The notes: generated by a model from the letters alone, not told the origin. A stretch of 64,000 nt of DNA from Candidatus Protochlamydia amoebophila UWE25 (GCF_000011565.2 NC_005861.2:1364001-1428000); one strand, 5' to 3'. Shown: positions 36,062 through 45,113, numbered from the stretch's first letter. Numbers and translations are program-made.

Positions 36062-36490
36062 ATGATGAAAGCAATCGCTCTAGAAAAGTATAGAGAATCA
36101 AACGAATTAGCAATTAAGGGATTTTCCCAACCAATGCTAGATGCTCTAAAGAAGTATAAATTTAAATTGTTTACACAGCAGTCAATACTTTTGATTGGAA
36201 GATTTGTGAGGGGGTTATTAACAAGTCTACTTCCTCATGAATTTTCTTTTATTTCATTTTGGGATCCAGTTAAGTCGACTTTAGCAATTGGTAAAATTTA
36301 AAAAAATTTAAAGGAGGTAACGCAGTTATTGCTCATTATCTTAAATCTCTTGTTAAATGGGCAATTTACGTTGAATATATTTGCTATAAGGCCAATCATA
36401 TCGTTTTTAAAACCCTAAAAATTCTCTTTTAGCCAATCCGCAGCTACTCTTTTAGCTAGTCTAACAGCTTTGGCCAAGCCTTAGCAGAGT
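36062..36490 (+). pseudogene. Decayed NADPH:quinone oxidoreductase (zinc-type alcohol dehydrogenase-like) gene
   Basis: The first frame begins M-K-A-I-A-L-E-K-Y, a classic start of this family, and later reads R-G-L-L-T-S-L-L-P-H-E-F-S-F-I before TAA at ~36300. Further downstream other frames give Y-V-E-Y-I-C-Y-K-A-N (matching the family's Y-A-E-Y block) and S-Q-S-A-A-T-L-L-A-S-L-T-A-L-A (the E-A-A-x-L-P-L-x-x-L-T-A block). The NADPH-binding half is lost. It stood directly after dps, so it was probably a member of the stress operon. Confidence 0.65.
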
Positions 36491-36705
36491 TAAAATCAAA
36501 GTAAGCTATCTCCAAATGGAAAAAAGTTATACTTATTTCGAGTTTAATTTGCATAAGGAAAAAAATTCAATCAATTAACTTGAAGAAATGAATTTAAAAC
36601 AAGCAGCAGCCGCTCAAAGGAAAATTAAGGAAAGGAAGTCATGTTCAACAAAAATTGCCTTGAAAGTAAGGAGATTAATTCGATTTTATTGCTTTGCTTT
36701 AAAGG

Positions 36706-37662
36706 CTATTTGAGTCGAAACTTAGGCTGCATTGTCCAGTAAGCGGGACCAATAATTTCTTTTAGCTGAGCTTCTAAAAAAGAGGCAAGTTCAGGATAAT
36801 TTTCGTTTAGCCAAATTTTAAATTTGTAAGTTTTCGTAAATAATTCCTGATGATAAACAGTAGGATCTTTAATTACTTCATTTTTTACAAACTGTCCAAC
36901 ATCAATATGTATGGGCATTTCATTGACAACACCAGTATTTTGCATGAGAGCATGATCATTATCTGCTAGCCCTCGATGATATTCTGATAAAATCAATTTT
37001 AAAAGGTTGACAATTAAAAGTTTTGCTTGTTGATCTTGTTTTTGTGATTTAAATTCTAATAATTTATCACAAAGCATAGTAGCTCGACGCTGTACGCAAA
37101 ATTCCATTTGATCAAGATCTATTTGATGCCTTCTACCAATTTTATCATAAATAACGAGTTGCTTTTGCAGATTTTCAGTTTTATTGAGATGGACAAAGAT
37201 AAGTCCAGTTTCTTTTTTTAAATTTTCAAAAGCAACTTTCCAACTTTTAACAAAACCATCCAATTTGTCCCACTTCTTCTTTTCTTTTTCCTTTCGATAT
37301 TGGATGATTGCAGGAAGCGGAGGTGCATAAAGAAGCCAAGGCTGTAAGCGAAATCTTTGATATTTAAAAAATTTAATGACATATCGTCCATCTTCACTTA
37401 AAAAAACATACGACTGGCATCCTTTACCCAGATAATGATAGGGTTGATCAAAGATCGGTAAAAATTGGATTTGTTCTTCTGCAGGAAAGGATTTTACTTC
37501 CCATTGAGGATTAAAAGAAAAATTTGAGGTGATATTTGCTAGAGTGAATCCTCCTGTTAAATAAAAATAAACTCTCCCTAAACCGTAAACAGCCATTACC
37601 ATTAAAAAAATTAAACTCAAACGAATAAAAAAAACTCTCAAACGCATTTCTCTATCTCTCAT
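36706..37662 (-). CDS. Membrane-anchored protein-kinase-like protein
   Basis: 318 residues. One N-terminal transmembrane segment (~8-34) is followed by a kinase-like domain: Y-L-G-K-G-C-Q-S-Y-V-F (glycine loop, ~93), Y-V-I-K-F-F-K (VAIK-like lysine, ~111), a catalytic-loop-like L-A-D-N-D-H-A-L-M-Q-N (~230) and I-H-I-D-V-G-Q-F (DFG-like, ~253). The middle is charged and helical. This is a distant member of the kinase superfamily, perhaps phosphotransferase or pseudokinase; the substrate cannot be guessed. The protein at 58212-59066 has a comparable catalytic-end layout. Domain calls rest on motif spacing only. Confidence 0.65.
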   Translation of the reverse strand: MRDREMRLRVFFIRLSLIFLMVMAVYGLGRVYFYLTGGFTLANITSNFSFNPQWEVKSFPAEEQIQFLPIFDQPYHYLGKGCQSYVFLSEDGRYVIKFFKYQRFRLQPWLLYAPPLPAIIQYRKEKEKKKWDKLDGFVKSWKVAFENLKKETGLIFVHLNKTENLQKQLVIYDKIGRRHQIDLDQMEFCVQRRATMLCDKLLEFKSQKQDQQAKLLIVNLLKLILSEYHRGLADNDHALMQNTGVVNEMPIHIDVGQFVKNEVIKDPTVYHQELFTKTYKFKIWLNENYPELASFLEAQLKEIIGPAYWTMQPKFRLK

Positions 37663-38525
37663 GCTTGTGTTGAATAAGTAAAGTAACTATTGTGCCTACC
37701 ATTTTGAAAATAGCTATTGGTCATTTTTTAAGTTGTTTTTTCAATAAGCAATAAAATCTTTGATTTTTAAGGGGATAAAACAAAATTTAGCATGTATAAT
37801 AACGTTTTATGCTGAAATATGCAAGCAATGAGAAAAATCATTATTTGCTTAAGAAAAAAATTAATTTTGAATCTTTTAGGCCAGTAAGTTCCTCACAGAG
37901 ACTTCATCAGCATTAATTTTAAGAGATAACCTGCTTTTCTTCATGCCATCTAGAAATGATTTCAACAATATTTAAACGCATAGCGAATCAAACTCGTGTA
38001 CCCTACCAAATGAAATGCTTAATGCTAGTTTATCTTTAAAAGAAATTTTATAAAAAAAATTTATTTTTTCTCTGAACAATATGTCCAAGTTGATGGAATT
38101 GACTAGCAATCATATTTAACCAATTTGCTCATATACAAGCATCAGGATAACAAATTTCATTCGTATTTACATAAACTCCAATAAAAATTTTAGGCGACTT
38201 ATAAGTAGTCACTAAATAGCAATAAATTTTTAAACTTTATATTTTTGATATTGAATCAAAGAAAAATCGTTTAATGAAAAAATCGAGGTAATTTATCAAG
38301 CTAGCTTTATTTTTAATAAATATCAATTTACAAAACTTTTATTAAAAATTTAATAGAATCCGAAATTTAAAATTAATTATTAGAAGTGTTTTTTTTATTC
38401 AAAACATTAAAGAATAAATAATTCGATAAACACCTTTGTAGCTCTAAAAAAAACTTCGACAAACTTATAAGTAAAATCTTACAATGGAGCCCACTTAAAA
38501 TTTTCTATAATAAGGAGTTTCTCAA
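37663..38525. other. 863-bp gap holding a possible minus-strand gene relic and the fabI start signals
   Basis: The minus strand from ~38200 to ~37930 contains one frame with long coding-like segments broken by several stops: S-P-K-I-F-I-G-V-Y-V-N-T-N-E-I, N-W-L-N-M-I-A-S-Q-F-H-Q-L-G-H-I-V and R-L-N-I-V-E-I-I-S-R-W-H-E-E-K. The three pieces share a frame over ~280 bp, unlikely by chance in such AT-rich DNA, but I do not recognise the family. The gap ends with aataaggag, the fabI ribosome binding site. Confidence 0.35.
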
Positions 38526-39437
38526 ATGCAAATCAATTTAAAGGGAAAAAAAGCTTTTATTGCTGGAGTAGGAGATGATCAAGGCTTTGGATGGGCCATT
38601 GCTAAAGCCCTTGCCGAAGCAGGAGCGGAAATCATTATCGGAACTTGGACTCCTATTTTGAAGATTTTTACTTCTAGCTTGCAGGCGGGAAAATTTGATG
38701 CTTCACGCCGTTTACCTAATGGATCTTTACTTACTTTTGCTAAAATTTATCCCCTAGATGCTTCTTTTGATAAACCCGAAGATGTTCCAGAAGAAATTAG
38801 GGAGAACAAAAGATATAAGGGTGTTGGAGGCTATACCATTTCTGAGGTCTGCGAAGCAATTGGAAAGGATTTTGGAAAGATAGATATTTTCGTCCATTCC
38901 CTTGCCAACGCACCTGAAGTACAAAAACCCTTATTAGAAACAAGCCGAAAAGGATATCTAGCAGCTCTTAGCTCTTCCTCTTATTCATTTGTGAGTTTAT
39001 TGTCTCATCTTGGACCTTATCTCAATTCTCAAGGGTCAGCCTTAACTCTGACTTACCTCGCCTCAGAAAAAATTATTCCAGGCTATGGAGGCGGTATGAG
39101 CTCTGCGAAAGCGGCTTTAGAGAGTGATACCAGGACTTTAGCCTGGGAAGCCGGCAGAAAATGGAATATTCGCGTAAATACCATTTCGGCTGGCCCCCTA
39201 CGAAGTCGTGCAGCTAGAGCAATTGGTTTTATTGATCGTATGATTAATTATTCTCAAGTGAATGCTCCCCTTCAAGAAGAGCTTAAAGCTTGTGAAGTGG
39301 CAAATGTTGCGGCTTTTTTAGGATCAGATTTAGCCTGTGCAATTACTGGATCTACAATTTATGTAGATTACGGCCTTCATGCGATGGGAGTAGGAATGGA
39401 TAGCCCAACTTTAAAAGAAGCAGAACAAGAAGTTTAA
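38526..39437 (+). CDS. fabI: Enoyl-[acyl-carrier-protein] reductase (NADH), FabI type
   Basis: Final reductive step of type II fatty-acid elongation. The N-terminus [20 protein letters not shown] is the FabI cofactor motif. Further features are [23 protein letters not shown] (catalytic Lys) and the substrate loop [14 protein letters not shown]. At 303 aa it is longer than the ~260-aa E. coli enzyme because of an insert around residues 45-100, as in chlamydial and plant-like FabI. Good ribosome binding site; a strong hairpin terminator follows. Confidence 0.95.
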   Translation: MQINLKGKKAFIAGVGDDQGFGWAIAKALAEAGAEIIIGTWTPILKIFTSSLQAGKFDASRRLPNGSLLTFAKIYPLDASFDKPEDVPEEIRENKRYKGVGGYTISEVCEAIGKDFGKIDIFVHSLANAPEVQKPLLETSRKGYLAALSSSSYSFVSLLSHLGPYLNSQGSALTLTYLASEKIIPGYGGGMSSAKAALESDTRTLAWEAGRKWNIRVNTISAGPLRSRAARAIGFIDRMINYSQVNAPLQEELKACEVANVAAFLGSDLACAITGSTIYVDYGLHAMGVGMDSPTLKEAEQEV

Positions 39438-39464
39438 TTTTTTTAATGAAAAATATGCTTTCAA

Positions 39465-39498
39465 CGAATGAAATTTTTCTTTCGAAAAATTTCATTCG
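39465..39498 (+). terminator. Hairpin terminator after fabI
   Basis: Perfect 14-bp stem (cgaatgaaattttt / aaaaatttcattcg) with a 6-nt loop, 27 bp after the fabI stop. The stem's own T/A-rich part is at the loop side; no long T run follows. It also lies downstream of the convergent minus-strand gene and may serve both. Confidence 0.6.
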
Positions 39499-39627
39499 GA
39501 CTATATGTAATAGAAAGAAATTTAAATAAAATATTTTTAAATCAAAGTATTATTGAAACTAAAAATATTCAAAAATTAAAGGTGAATAACTAATCCGATT
39601 AATTACTATTTTTTGATGATTAAAGTT

Positions 39628-40500
39628 TTAGTTATGTGATTTATTGTTTAAGTACCAATCTAAAGCATATTCTGCATTACCTTTTTGTACAGCCTTCATT
39701 AGTGATTTTTCAAGGATATCAGGTGTTGCAAGTTTGATTACTGAATATTGAGGATCTTCCCAAAGCCGGACCATTTGCCCTCTATACCAGACAGAGGGAT
39801 AAATAGGCATAGCAATTTCTGATTCTAATTTTAAACCGGCTAGTTCACTTATTTTCGAAACAAAATTTGAACATTGCTGTTGCGTCAATGAATAATGGTG
39901 ATAAGGATAAGCATCGATTTTGATGGCTTGAATAATTGCATTGAATTGTTGTTTAGTTAATGAAATTTTTGCAGCGTAGGTGGGTCTATGCCCTCCTGTT
40001 CCTTGTTGAAAATAACCATCGTTTAAAGTTGCCCATAAATATTTAACAGGATTGGGTTCATAACAAGGATGTTTCCTTTGTTCTAAAGTGGGATTTACAT
40101 ATCCCCAATCATTATAATTCATGATGCCATCAAAATAACGAACATCTGTCATTCCTCTTTCTCCAGAATGTCCTCCTTCAATAACGACTATTCTTCCATT
40201 GATATTTCCTTGTAAATAGATCCAAGCATGTCCCAAATCTCCATTTTTAGTGGCATCACGGGGATGCTTGGCCACTGTATGAAAAAATGAACGGGTATCC
40301 GTATAATCTAAATGACGTGCATTGACTAAAATAATCAAAAAATAATTCTCTTCCCTCATTGGCACACGTGTTTTTTTATATTGACGTAAATGGGAGTACA
40401 ACTCTCTGTAAGCACTAGAAGAGGGGCAACAGCTTGTTAGAGTTGAAAGAATACAGATGATTATCAAAGATAAAAAATAACTTCGAACTTTAAAATCCAT
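39628..40500 (-). CDS. Putative lipoprotein with papain-like (Cys-His) fold
   Basis: 290 residues. A hydrophobic signal segment ends in a lipobox-like L-T-S-C-C (~21-25), so the protein is probably a lipoprotein. A conserved His in G-D-L-G-H-A-W-I-Y-L (~89) and Cys in Q-Q-Q-C-S-N-F-V (~209) have the order and surroundings of a permuted NlpC/P60 or DUF4105-like cysteine hydrolase (H-A-W... then C-x-x-F/W). Possible roles are peptidoglycan or amide cleavage in the envelope; catalysis is inferred from motif resemblance only. The start lies 4 nt after the stop of the upstream gene, so they are in the same minus-strand operon. Confidence 0.6.
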   Translation of the reverse strand: MDFKVRSYFLSLIIICILSTLTSCCPSSSAYRELYSHLRQYKKTRVPMREENYFLIILVNARHLDYTDTRSFFHTVAKHPRDATKNGDLGHAWIYLQGNINGRIVVIEGGHSGERGMTDVRYFDGIMNYNDWGYVNPTLEQRKHPCYEPNPVKYLWATLNDGYFQQGTGGHRPTYAAKISLTKQQFNAIIQAIKIDAYPYHHYSLTQQQCSNFVSKISELAGLKLESEIAMPIYPSVWYRGQMVRLWEDPQYSVIKLATPDILEKSLMKAVQKGNAEYALDWYLNNKSHN

Positions 40501-40503
40501 AGC

Positions 40504-41613
40504 TTAACTTTGAGAAAAATGCAAAACTGCTCTCAATGTGGAAGGGCCTGTCCGTCTAATTGTACGAATAAATAAGATACGGTCGTAAGCTTGGCAATGC
40601 TTTTCTTCACTAATTAATTTAAATTGTGAAGGTCGATTTCCTTTTGCTAAATGTCCTAAAAATTGCCCTTTCCCCTCCAAAAGCTCAAATACCATCGTAA
40701 AAGCTGGGCGAGATTGACAACTCCATTGGATAGTTTGGCCAAGCTCAAAAGTATTAGATTGCTGATTATTGACTCGAACTTGCCACTCGGCATGATCATT
40801 CCAATAAAAACAAATATCTCTCGTTTTGTCCCGATCTTCTTTATCCCCTGCATCATTAAAATGAAATAAAAACTCCAAAGAATGAGAAGATAACATTTTA
40901 AATTCTAACTGAGAAAATCTTCCTCCTTGACAAACAAAAGTATGGAGGAAGTTTTGGCCAGTAAAAAAGCAAAATGGAGTAAATGTTTTTTCTCCCATCA
41001 AACCAGCAGATACTTTCTTTTCGAGAGCTACCCAAGTGTGTTCATAAGCTTTATTTAATAACCATTTTTGACCTTTATAAACTCCATCTAGTTGATAAAA
41101 AGAGTCATTCTGGATTAATTTTAAATCTTCTGAAAACGGACTGTGGATTAAAACGGCTTCTAAATGAATTATTTCATGCGATTTAAAGCGAGGAAATTCA
41201 AGAGAAAACCAGCATTTCATGATAAGATTATAAAAATAATTTAAAGGCTCATCTTTGTTTTGCCATTCTCTCACATGAGGACCTGTATAACAACACAACT
41301 GCGAATTCCATGTTTGTTTGAGATAAGTCCAAAATAATTCCCAGTCTTTAATTTCTTGACCTACCACCATCTGATGAGAAATCAACAGATCAGATAAATA
41401 AGTTGTTGCATACCAACTGATAGATGGGCGAGCAAGTTGTTTCCATAAATCAATTCCCTCTTCTTGCCAATCTTGTCGATTCAATAATTTTCCAACGGCC
41501 ATTAATCCTGCAGCTAATCTTACGGCAATGGAATAAGGGAAAGGATTTTTTTGATGTACAGTTTTACCATAGTCAATTAAACGAGATAAGGAGTTTTCTA
41601 AATCAAATTTCAA
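40504..41613 (-). CDS. C-terminal portion (369 aa) of a large conserved protein split by a stop codon
   Basis: This frame is the direct continuation of 41734-42009: the distance is a multiple of three and the intervening codons after the TAA are coding-like (F-P-I-Y-L-H-Q-Y-P, H-H-S-E-T-G-I-S-L-I-A-P-F-Y). Together they would give ~501 residues. The N-terminal half is helical and Trp-rich; the C-terminal half is beta-rich (F-L-F-H-F-N-D-A-G, E-W-Q-V-R-V-N-N-Q). A helical toroid followed by a beta-sandwich would recall heparinase/alginate-lyase-like proteins, but no catalytic motif is certain. The protein at 51695-53245 has similar size and layout. If translated from the ATG at 41613 it lacks its first ~130 residues. 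Confidence 0.6.
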   Translation of the reverse strand: MKFDLENSLSRLIDYGKTVHQKNPFPYSIAVRLAAGLMAVGKLLNRQDWQEEGIDLWKQLARPSISWYATTYLSDLLISHQMVVGQEIKDWELFWTYLKQTWNSQLCCYTGPHVREWQNKDEPLNYFYNLIMKCWFSLEFPRFKSHEIIHLEAVLIHSPFSEDLKLIQNDSFYQLDGVYKGQKWLLNKAYEHTWVALEKKVSAGLMGEKTFTPFCFFTGQNFLHTFVCQGGRFSQLEFKMLSSHSLEFLFHFNDAGDKEDRDKTRDICFYWNDHAEWQVRVNNQQSNTFELGQTIQWSCQSRPAFTMVFELLEGKGQFLGHLAKGNRPSQFKLISEEKHCQAYDRILFIRTIRRTGPSTLRAVLHFSQS

Positions 41614-41733
41614 TTCTTGCCCTAAAACATGTCCGAAATTTTTTAAGATCCAATAAAAGGGAGCTATTAACGAAATTCCAGTTTCACTATGATGGCAAAT
41701 AGGATACTGATGTAAATAAATAGGAAAATTACC

Positions 41734-42009
41734 TTAAGATTCCTCCGACACTTGTGATTGAAATGCTAAAATATTTTGTAATAACTGTTTCGCTTCATGA
41801 ATATTTTCAATCAATCGTGATCTCAATAAAGCTAAAACAAATAAAACATTTTCATAAATTGGAATTGTTTGATGTGTAGCCGGAATGGGCATCCCATGAT
41901 AATAATGAAGATAGCCCGTTTGCGAACTTTGATAGAAACGGCCTACCATAATAGCATTTTCAATGAAAAGCTTCATTCGATTAGAAAAATCGTTGTCTTG
42001 GTCATACAT
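41734..42009 (-). CDS. N-terminal portion (91 aa) of the split conserved protein
   Basis: Starts 5 nt after the stop of the FolM-like gene, so translation coupling within the folate-like operon is likely. The segment contains F-S-N-R-M-K-L-F-I-E-N-A-I-M-V-G-R-F-Y-Q-S-S-Q-T-G-Y-L-H, typical of the start of an alpha/alpha-barrel carbohydrate-active protein. TAA at 41734-41736 ends it, but the same frame continues for 40 sense codons into the larger part. Readthrough or a sequencing error are alternatives to inactivation. Confidence 0.6.
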   Translation of the reverse strand: MYDQDNDFSNRMKLFIENAIMVGRFYQSSQTGYLHYYHGMPIPATHQTIPIYENVLFVLALLRSRLIENIHEAKQLLQNILAFQSQVSEES

Positions 42010-42013
42010 GAAT

Positions 42014-42727
42014 TTAACTTCCTCCGGCTATTTCAATATTTTGACCTGTGATATAAACGCTATCGGGATGAAGAAGGAAAGTGATGACTCGACTAATTTC
42101 TCTACACTCACAAGGCCTATTCATTGGTAATTTATGCTTTTGATGTTGCAAGTCTACGGAAAGATTCGTTTGACCCGGGGAAACCATATTAACTCTCACT
42201 CCTTTAGAAGCCAATTCAACCGACAAAGATTTTGTTAACATCCACAAACACGATTTAGTCATACGATAGGCTGTTGAATAAATTCCAGCAGGGTTTTCGT
42301 ACAAACCGCTTACCCCTAAATTAATAATTTGACCTTTAGATTCTAACAAAGATGGGATCAATTTTTGGATAAGAATAAATGGAGCGTGTAAGTTTATTTG
42401 AAAAAGGGCCATCCAATCTGATAAAGGCGTTTGCAATCCAGATCGAACAAAATAATTTCCTACATTATTAATTAAATTTGTTGTTTCTTTAAACTCGAGT
42501 AAGTACCGTTTAGTAAAGTCCAGGATAGCTTCGTTGCTCGAAAAATCCCCTTGAATTGCAGCGGCTTCCACCCCTATTTCTTGACATTTCTTAACAACAT
42601 CTTTAGCTTCTTGCTCACTTTTATTATAATGAACAACGACAGAATATCCTTGTTCAGCAAGCGCATAACACAGGTGAGACCCAAGCCTTTTCGCCCCTCC
42701 AGTCACTAATGTCCAAGCCATCAACAA
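42014..42727 (-). CDS. FolM/PTR1-like short-chain reductase (pteridine/dihydrofolate reductase type)
   Basis: 237-residue SDR. The cofactor motif T-G-G-A-K-R-L-G with the Arg after Lys and H-Y-N-K-S is characteristic of pteridine reductase 1 and FolM rather than FabG, whose motif is T-G-x-x-x-G-I-G. N-N-V-G-N-Y follows, and the catalytic Y-R-M-T-K fits YxxxK. The C-terminus is the usual I-T-G-Q-N-I-E-I-A-G-G. It overlaps the upstream Nudix-FolB fusion by 7 nt, which supports reduction of dihydropterin or dihydrofolate as its task. FabG-like activity is the alternative. Confidence 0.8.
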   Translation of the reverse strand: MLMAWTLVTGGAKRLGSHLCYALAEQGYSVVVHYNKSEQEAKDVVKKCQEIGVEAAAIQGDFSSNEAILDFTKRYLLEFKETTNLINNVGNYFVRSGLQTPLSDWMALFQINLHAPFILIQKLIPSLLESKGQIINLGVSGLYENPAGIYSTAYRMTKSCLWMLTKSLSVELASKGVRVNMVSPGQTNLSVDLQHQKHKLPMNRPCECREISRVITFLLHPDSVYITGQNIEIAGGS

Positions 42728-43509
42728 CTCCTCTCTTGCTCAATTTCAACTAAAGCGAAATTTGCACTAGAAATTGCGCCGGGTTTTTTAATACGCAAGT
42801 GGACCCATTGAACATCAAACTGACTAAACAAGTAATCTAAAATAGCGCAAGAAAGAGTTTCTAATAATTGATAAGAGTCTCTTTTTGCTATCATAGTACA
42901 AACATGTGCAAGTTTCGTATAATCTAAAGTATCTTTTATACAATCACTTGTAGAACATTTATTAAAATTTATTTTTGCTTTTACATCGAAATAAAGGGTT
43001 TGTTCTTGTGCTTTCTCCTGAGGATAAATCCCGATTTTACAAAAAACCTTATGATTTTTAAATCCAATGAATCCCCAGCGATTGAAGGGCTTTTGTTGTG
43101 TCAAATATCTTTCAATGAGAAGTCGACATGCTTTGTGAAGGGGCAATTTAAGTGCTTGTTCAGGTTTTATCCATAAATATTCATAAGCCTCATCATTTAA
43201 AAGAACTTTATCTTTAGAAGAGCTAGGATCAAGTTCTGCCACAAAATCATTCATGACAAAATGTCCTTTATCCCAAAATTCTTCTGAAAAAATGCTCTCT
43301 TGCACCATTTCGAATTTAATTTTACAGATTTTTAAACCTGTTTCTTCAAATACTTCCCTTTTGAAAGCCTCAAGACAAGTTTCTCCCCACTCTACTTTTC
43401 CCCCCGGTAATGAATACAGGTCTTTCCATTTTTTGGACCGCACTAAAAAAATATCTCCATCTGGAGCAAAAATCAATCCTCCAACAGTAACAAAGGGCCT
43501 ATTAACCAT
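42721..43509 (-). CDS. Nudix hydrolase-dihydroneopterin aldolase (FolB) fusion
   Basis: 262 residues in two parts. Residues ~1-135 form a Nudix domain with a perfect box: G-G-K-V-E-W-G-E, seven residues, then R-E-V-F-E-E-T-G-L. Residues ~148-258 are a FolB-like domain: F-C-K-I-G-I-Y-P-Q-E (the I-G-x-x-x-x-E start), Y-F-D-V-K-A-K, D-T-L-D-Y-T-K-L, Q-L-L-E-T-L-S-C-A-I and V-H-L-R-I-K-K-P-G-A-I. Together they could perform two successive folate steps: removing diphosphate from dihydroneopterin triphosphate, then releasing glycolaldehyde. The gene overlaps the HAD-phosphatase gene upstream and the FolM-like gene downstream. Domain calls are strong; the joint pathway role is inference. Confidence 0.85.
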   Translation of the reverse strand: MVNRPFVTVGGLIFAPDGDIFLVRSKKWKDLYSLPGGKVEWGETCLEAFKREVFEETGLKICKIKFEMVQESIFSEEFWDKGHFVMNDFVAELDPSSSKDKVLLNDEAYEYLWIKPEQALKLPLHKACRLLIERYLTQQKPFNRWGFIGFKNHKVFCKIGIYPQEKAQEQTLYFDVKAKINFNKCSTSDCIKDTLDYTKLAHVCTMIAKRDSYQLLETLSCAILDYLFSQFDVQWVHLRIKKPGAISSANFALVEIEQERSC

Positions 43510-44380
43510 TATTCATTTTACCTATTTTTGCGAGATAATCGATCGCTTTCGTTAATCCTTCAATAATTCCTTGTTGATGCGCCGGAGGTGCGATTATATG
43601 CGCGATTGCTAGCAACGCGTCAGGGGCATCTGACATAGCAACTTTAACCGTTGCTTCTTGAAGTAATGATAAATCATTGAAGTCATTTCCCGCTGCAATT
43701 GAGGAATAAAGCGAGTGGGATAATTGAGAATAAGTTTTCAGCGCGCTCCCTTTATTTGCTTCAGAATGGGTGACTTGTACAACAAAATATTCTTCGTTAA
43801 AAGGATCGCGAATAGTAGGGGCATGTAAACCTAATTTTTTTTCTATATCTTGACTGATTAAAACGGCCTCTTTTTCTTTTGCGAAAAATTTGAGCGAGGC
43901 AAATTCTTTAACAGGTAAGTCATTAAAATTTTTGATGATAGACCAATTTTCTTTTAAATGTTCTTTCCGTTCCCAGATATAATTCAAAGCTGATGGAGCA
44001 AATTTGTCTGATCGATAATAGCATAAATCTTTATTTTCTAATCCCGTATAAATAATGAAATCTGTGTGATGTTTTGTACAAACAACTTCCATTTCATGAA
44101 GCAAATTTTGTGACAAGTATTTGCGTGCAAGAATTTTTTTTGAAGGCATATCCACAATAAGGGCCCCATTTTGTACCGCCAAAGCATAAGGAAAGGATAG
44201 CACGTTTAATGATCGTACTCCCCACTGGAAAGGTCTACCCGTAATAAAGACGAATTGCCAGCCAGTTTGATAAAGATCTTCAAAAAATTGAACAACTTCT
44301 GAAGGAATGCTTTCTGTTTCTGCCGTGACAGTTCCATCTATATCTAATGCAAATATTCCTTTTATTTTGCGAAAAAACAT
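43502..44380 (-). CDS. HAD-superfamily (Cof/class IIB) sugar- or nucleotide-type phosphatase
   Basis: 292 residues. Motif I is F-A-L-D-I-D-G-T-V (nucleophile Asp and acid Asp, ~11-19). Motif II is F-V-F-I-T-G-R-P. The cap domain lies between ~85 and ~190. Motifs III/IV are the Lys in E-A-N-K-G-S-A-L and A-A-G-N-D-F-N-D-L-S-L-L. This is a class IIB (Cof-like) phosphatase. As first gene of the minus-strand operon with Nudix-FolB and FolM-like enzymes it might dephosphorylate dihydroneopterin monophosphate, a step whose enzyme varies among bacteria; that is a guess. It diverges from the FliO-like gene. Confidence 0.85.
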   Translation of the reverse strand: MFFRKIKGIFALDIDGTVTAETESIPSEVVQFFEDLYQTGWQFVFITGRPFQWGVRSLNVLSFPYALAVQNGALIVDMPSKKILARKYLSQNLLHEMEVVCTKHHTDFIIYTGLENKDLCYYRSDKFAPSALNYIWERKEHLKENWSIIKNFNDLPVKEFASLKFFAKEKEAVLISQDIEKKLGLHAPTIRDPFNEEYFVVQVTHSEANKGSALKTYSQLSHSLYSSIAAGNDFNDLSLLQEATVKVAMSDAPDALLAIAHIIAPPAHQQGIIEGLTKAIDYLAKIGKMNNG

Positions 44381-44437
44381 AGGAAAAAAACTGTTGAGAA
44401 TGTAGTGTTATTTTTTAACATGATACCCATTATAGCT

Positions 44438-44977
44438 ATGAAATATTATCTTCTCATCCCTTTCTTTTATTTGCTTATTTTTTCAACTCTTCATCCTGTC
44501 CAGGGGCAAGAAACAGCATACGGGGAACAACTCGGTGAAATAGATTTTTCTCCAGAGTCGCAAAACCATTTACCACAAAAAAGTATTTCTCTTGAAGAAA
44601 ACTTGCACGATCCTTTAATAGATCCAGAGTTGACGGAAACAGATCATTTTCAAGCAAAATTTATGAATATGTTATTCATCCTAGGACTATTAATTAGCTT
44701 TATGCTCTTGGCTTCTTGGATGCTCAAACGCATGACTAAATCAAAAGTCACTCAAATGAACCAAGCCAGCTCCATTAAGGTCCTAGAAACTAGGCACTTA
44801 ACACCACGATCTACTATTTATTTGATTGAAGTGAAAGGACAGCATCTTTTAATTGGCGAATCTGTAGCCGGGGTTTCCCATCTCGCAACCATCGGATTTT
44901 TGGAAGAAGGGGACGACACTAATTACAAGCGCCCTGCAATTCCCCCTTATTTTTCCAATCCGACTAAGCTATCCTAA
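44438..44977 (+). CDS. FliO-like single-pass membrane protein
   Basis: About 180 residues from the ATG I chose: it gives a clean signal peptide (Y-Y-L-L-I-P-F-F-Y-L-L-I-F) ending near V-Q-G-Q. Alternatives upstream are ATG 44420 and GTG 44405. A transmembrane segment (L-F-I-L-G-L-L-I-S-F-M-L-L) follows a ~60-residue periplasmic part. The cytoplasmic tail matches FliO: S-I-K-V-L-E-T-R-H-L-T-P-R-S-T-I-Y-L-I-E-V, then L-L-I-G-E-S. FliO helps assemble the flagellar export gate. Chlamydiae lack flagella but keep flagellar-type export genes, so it may serve a type III apparatus. Confidence 0.7.
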   Translation: MKYYLLIPFFYLLIFSTLHPVQGQETAYGEQLGEIDFSPESQNHLPQKSISLEENLHDPLIDPELTETDHFQAKFMNMLFILGLLISFMLLASWMLKRMTKSKVTQMNQASSIKVLETRHLTPRSTIYLIEVKGQHLLIGESVAGVSHLATIGFLEEGDDTNYKRPAIPPYFSNPTKLS

Positions 44978-45113
44978 GATGAAATTTCAGATTTAAAAAT
45001 TGAAAATTTTTTGAATCTAGCCTATTTTTTATACGCCATCTTAAGTGGCTATTGCGAGAATTTAATGAAACAGTTAAATTACAATCCAATTTTATGTTTA
45101 ATTGGATGTAAAG

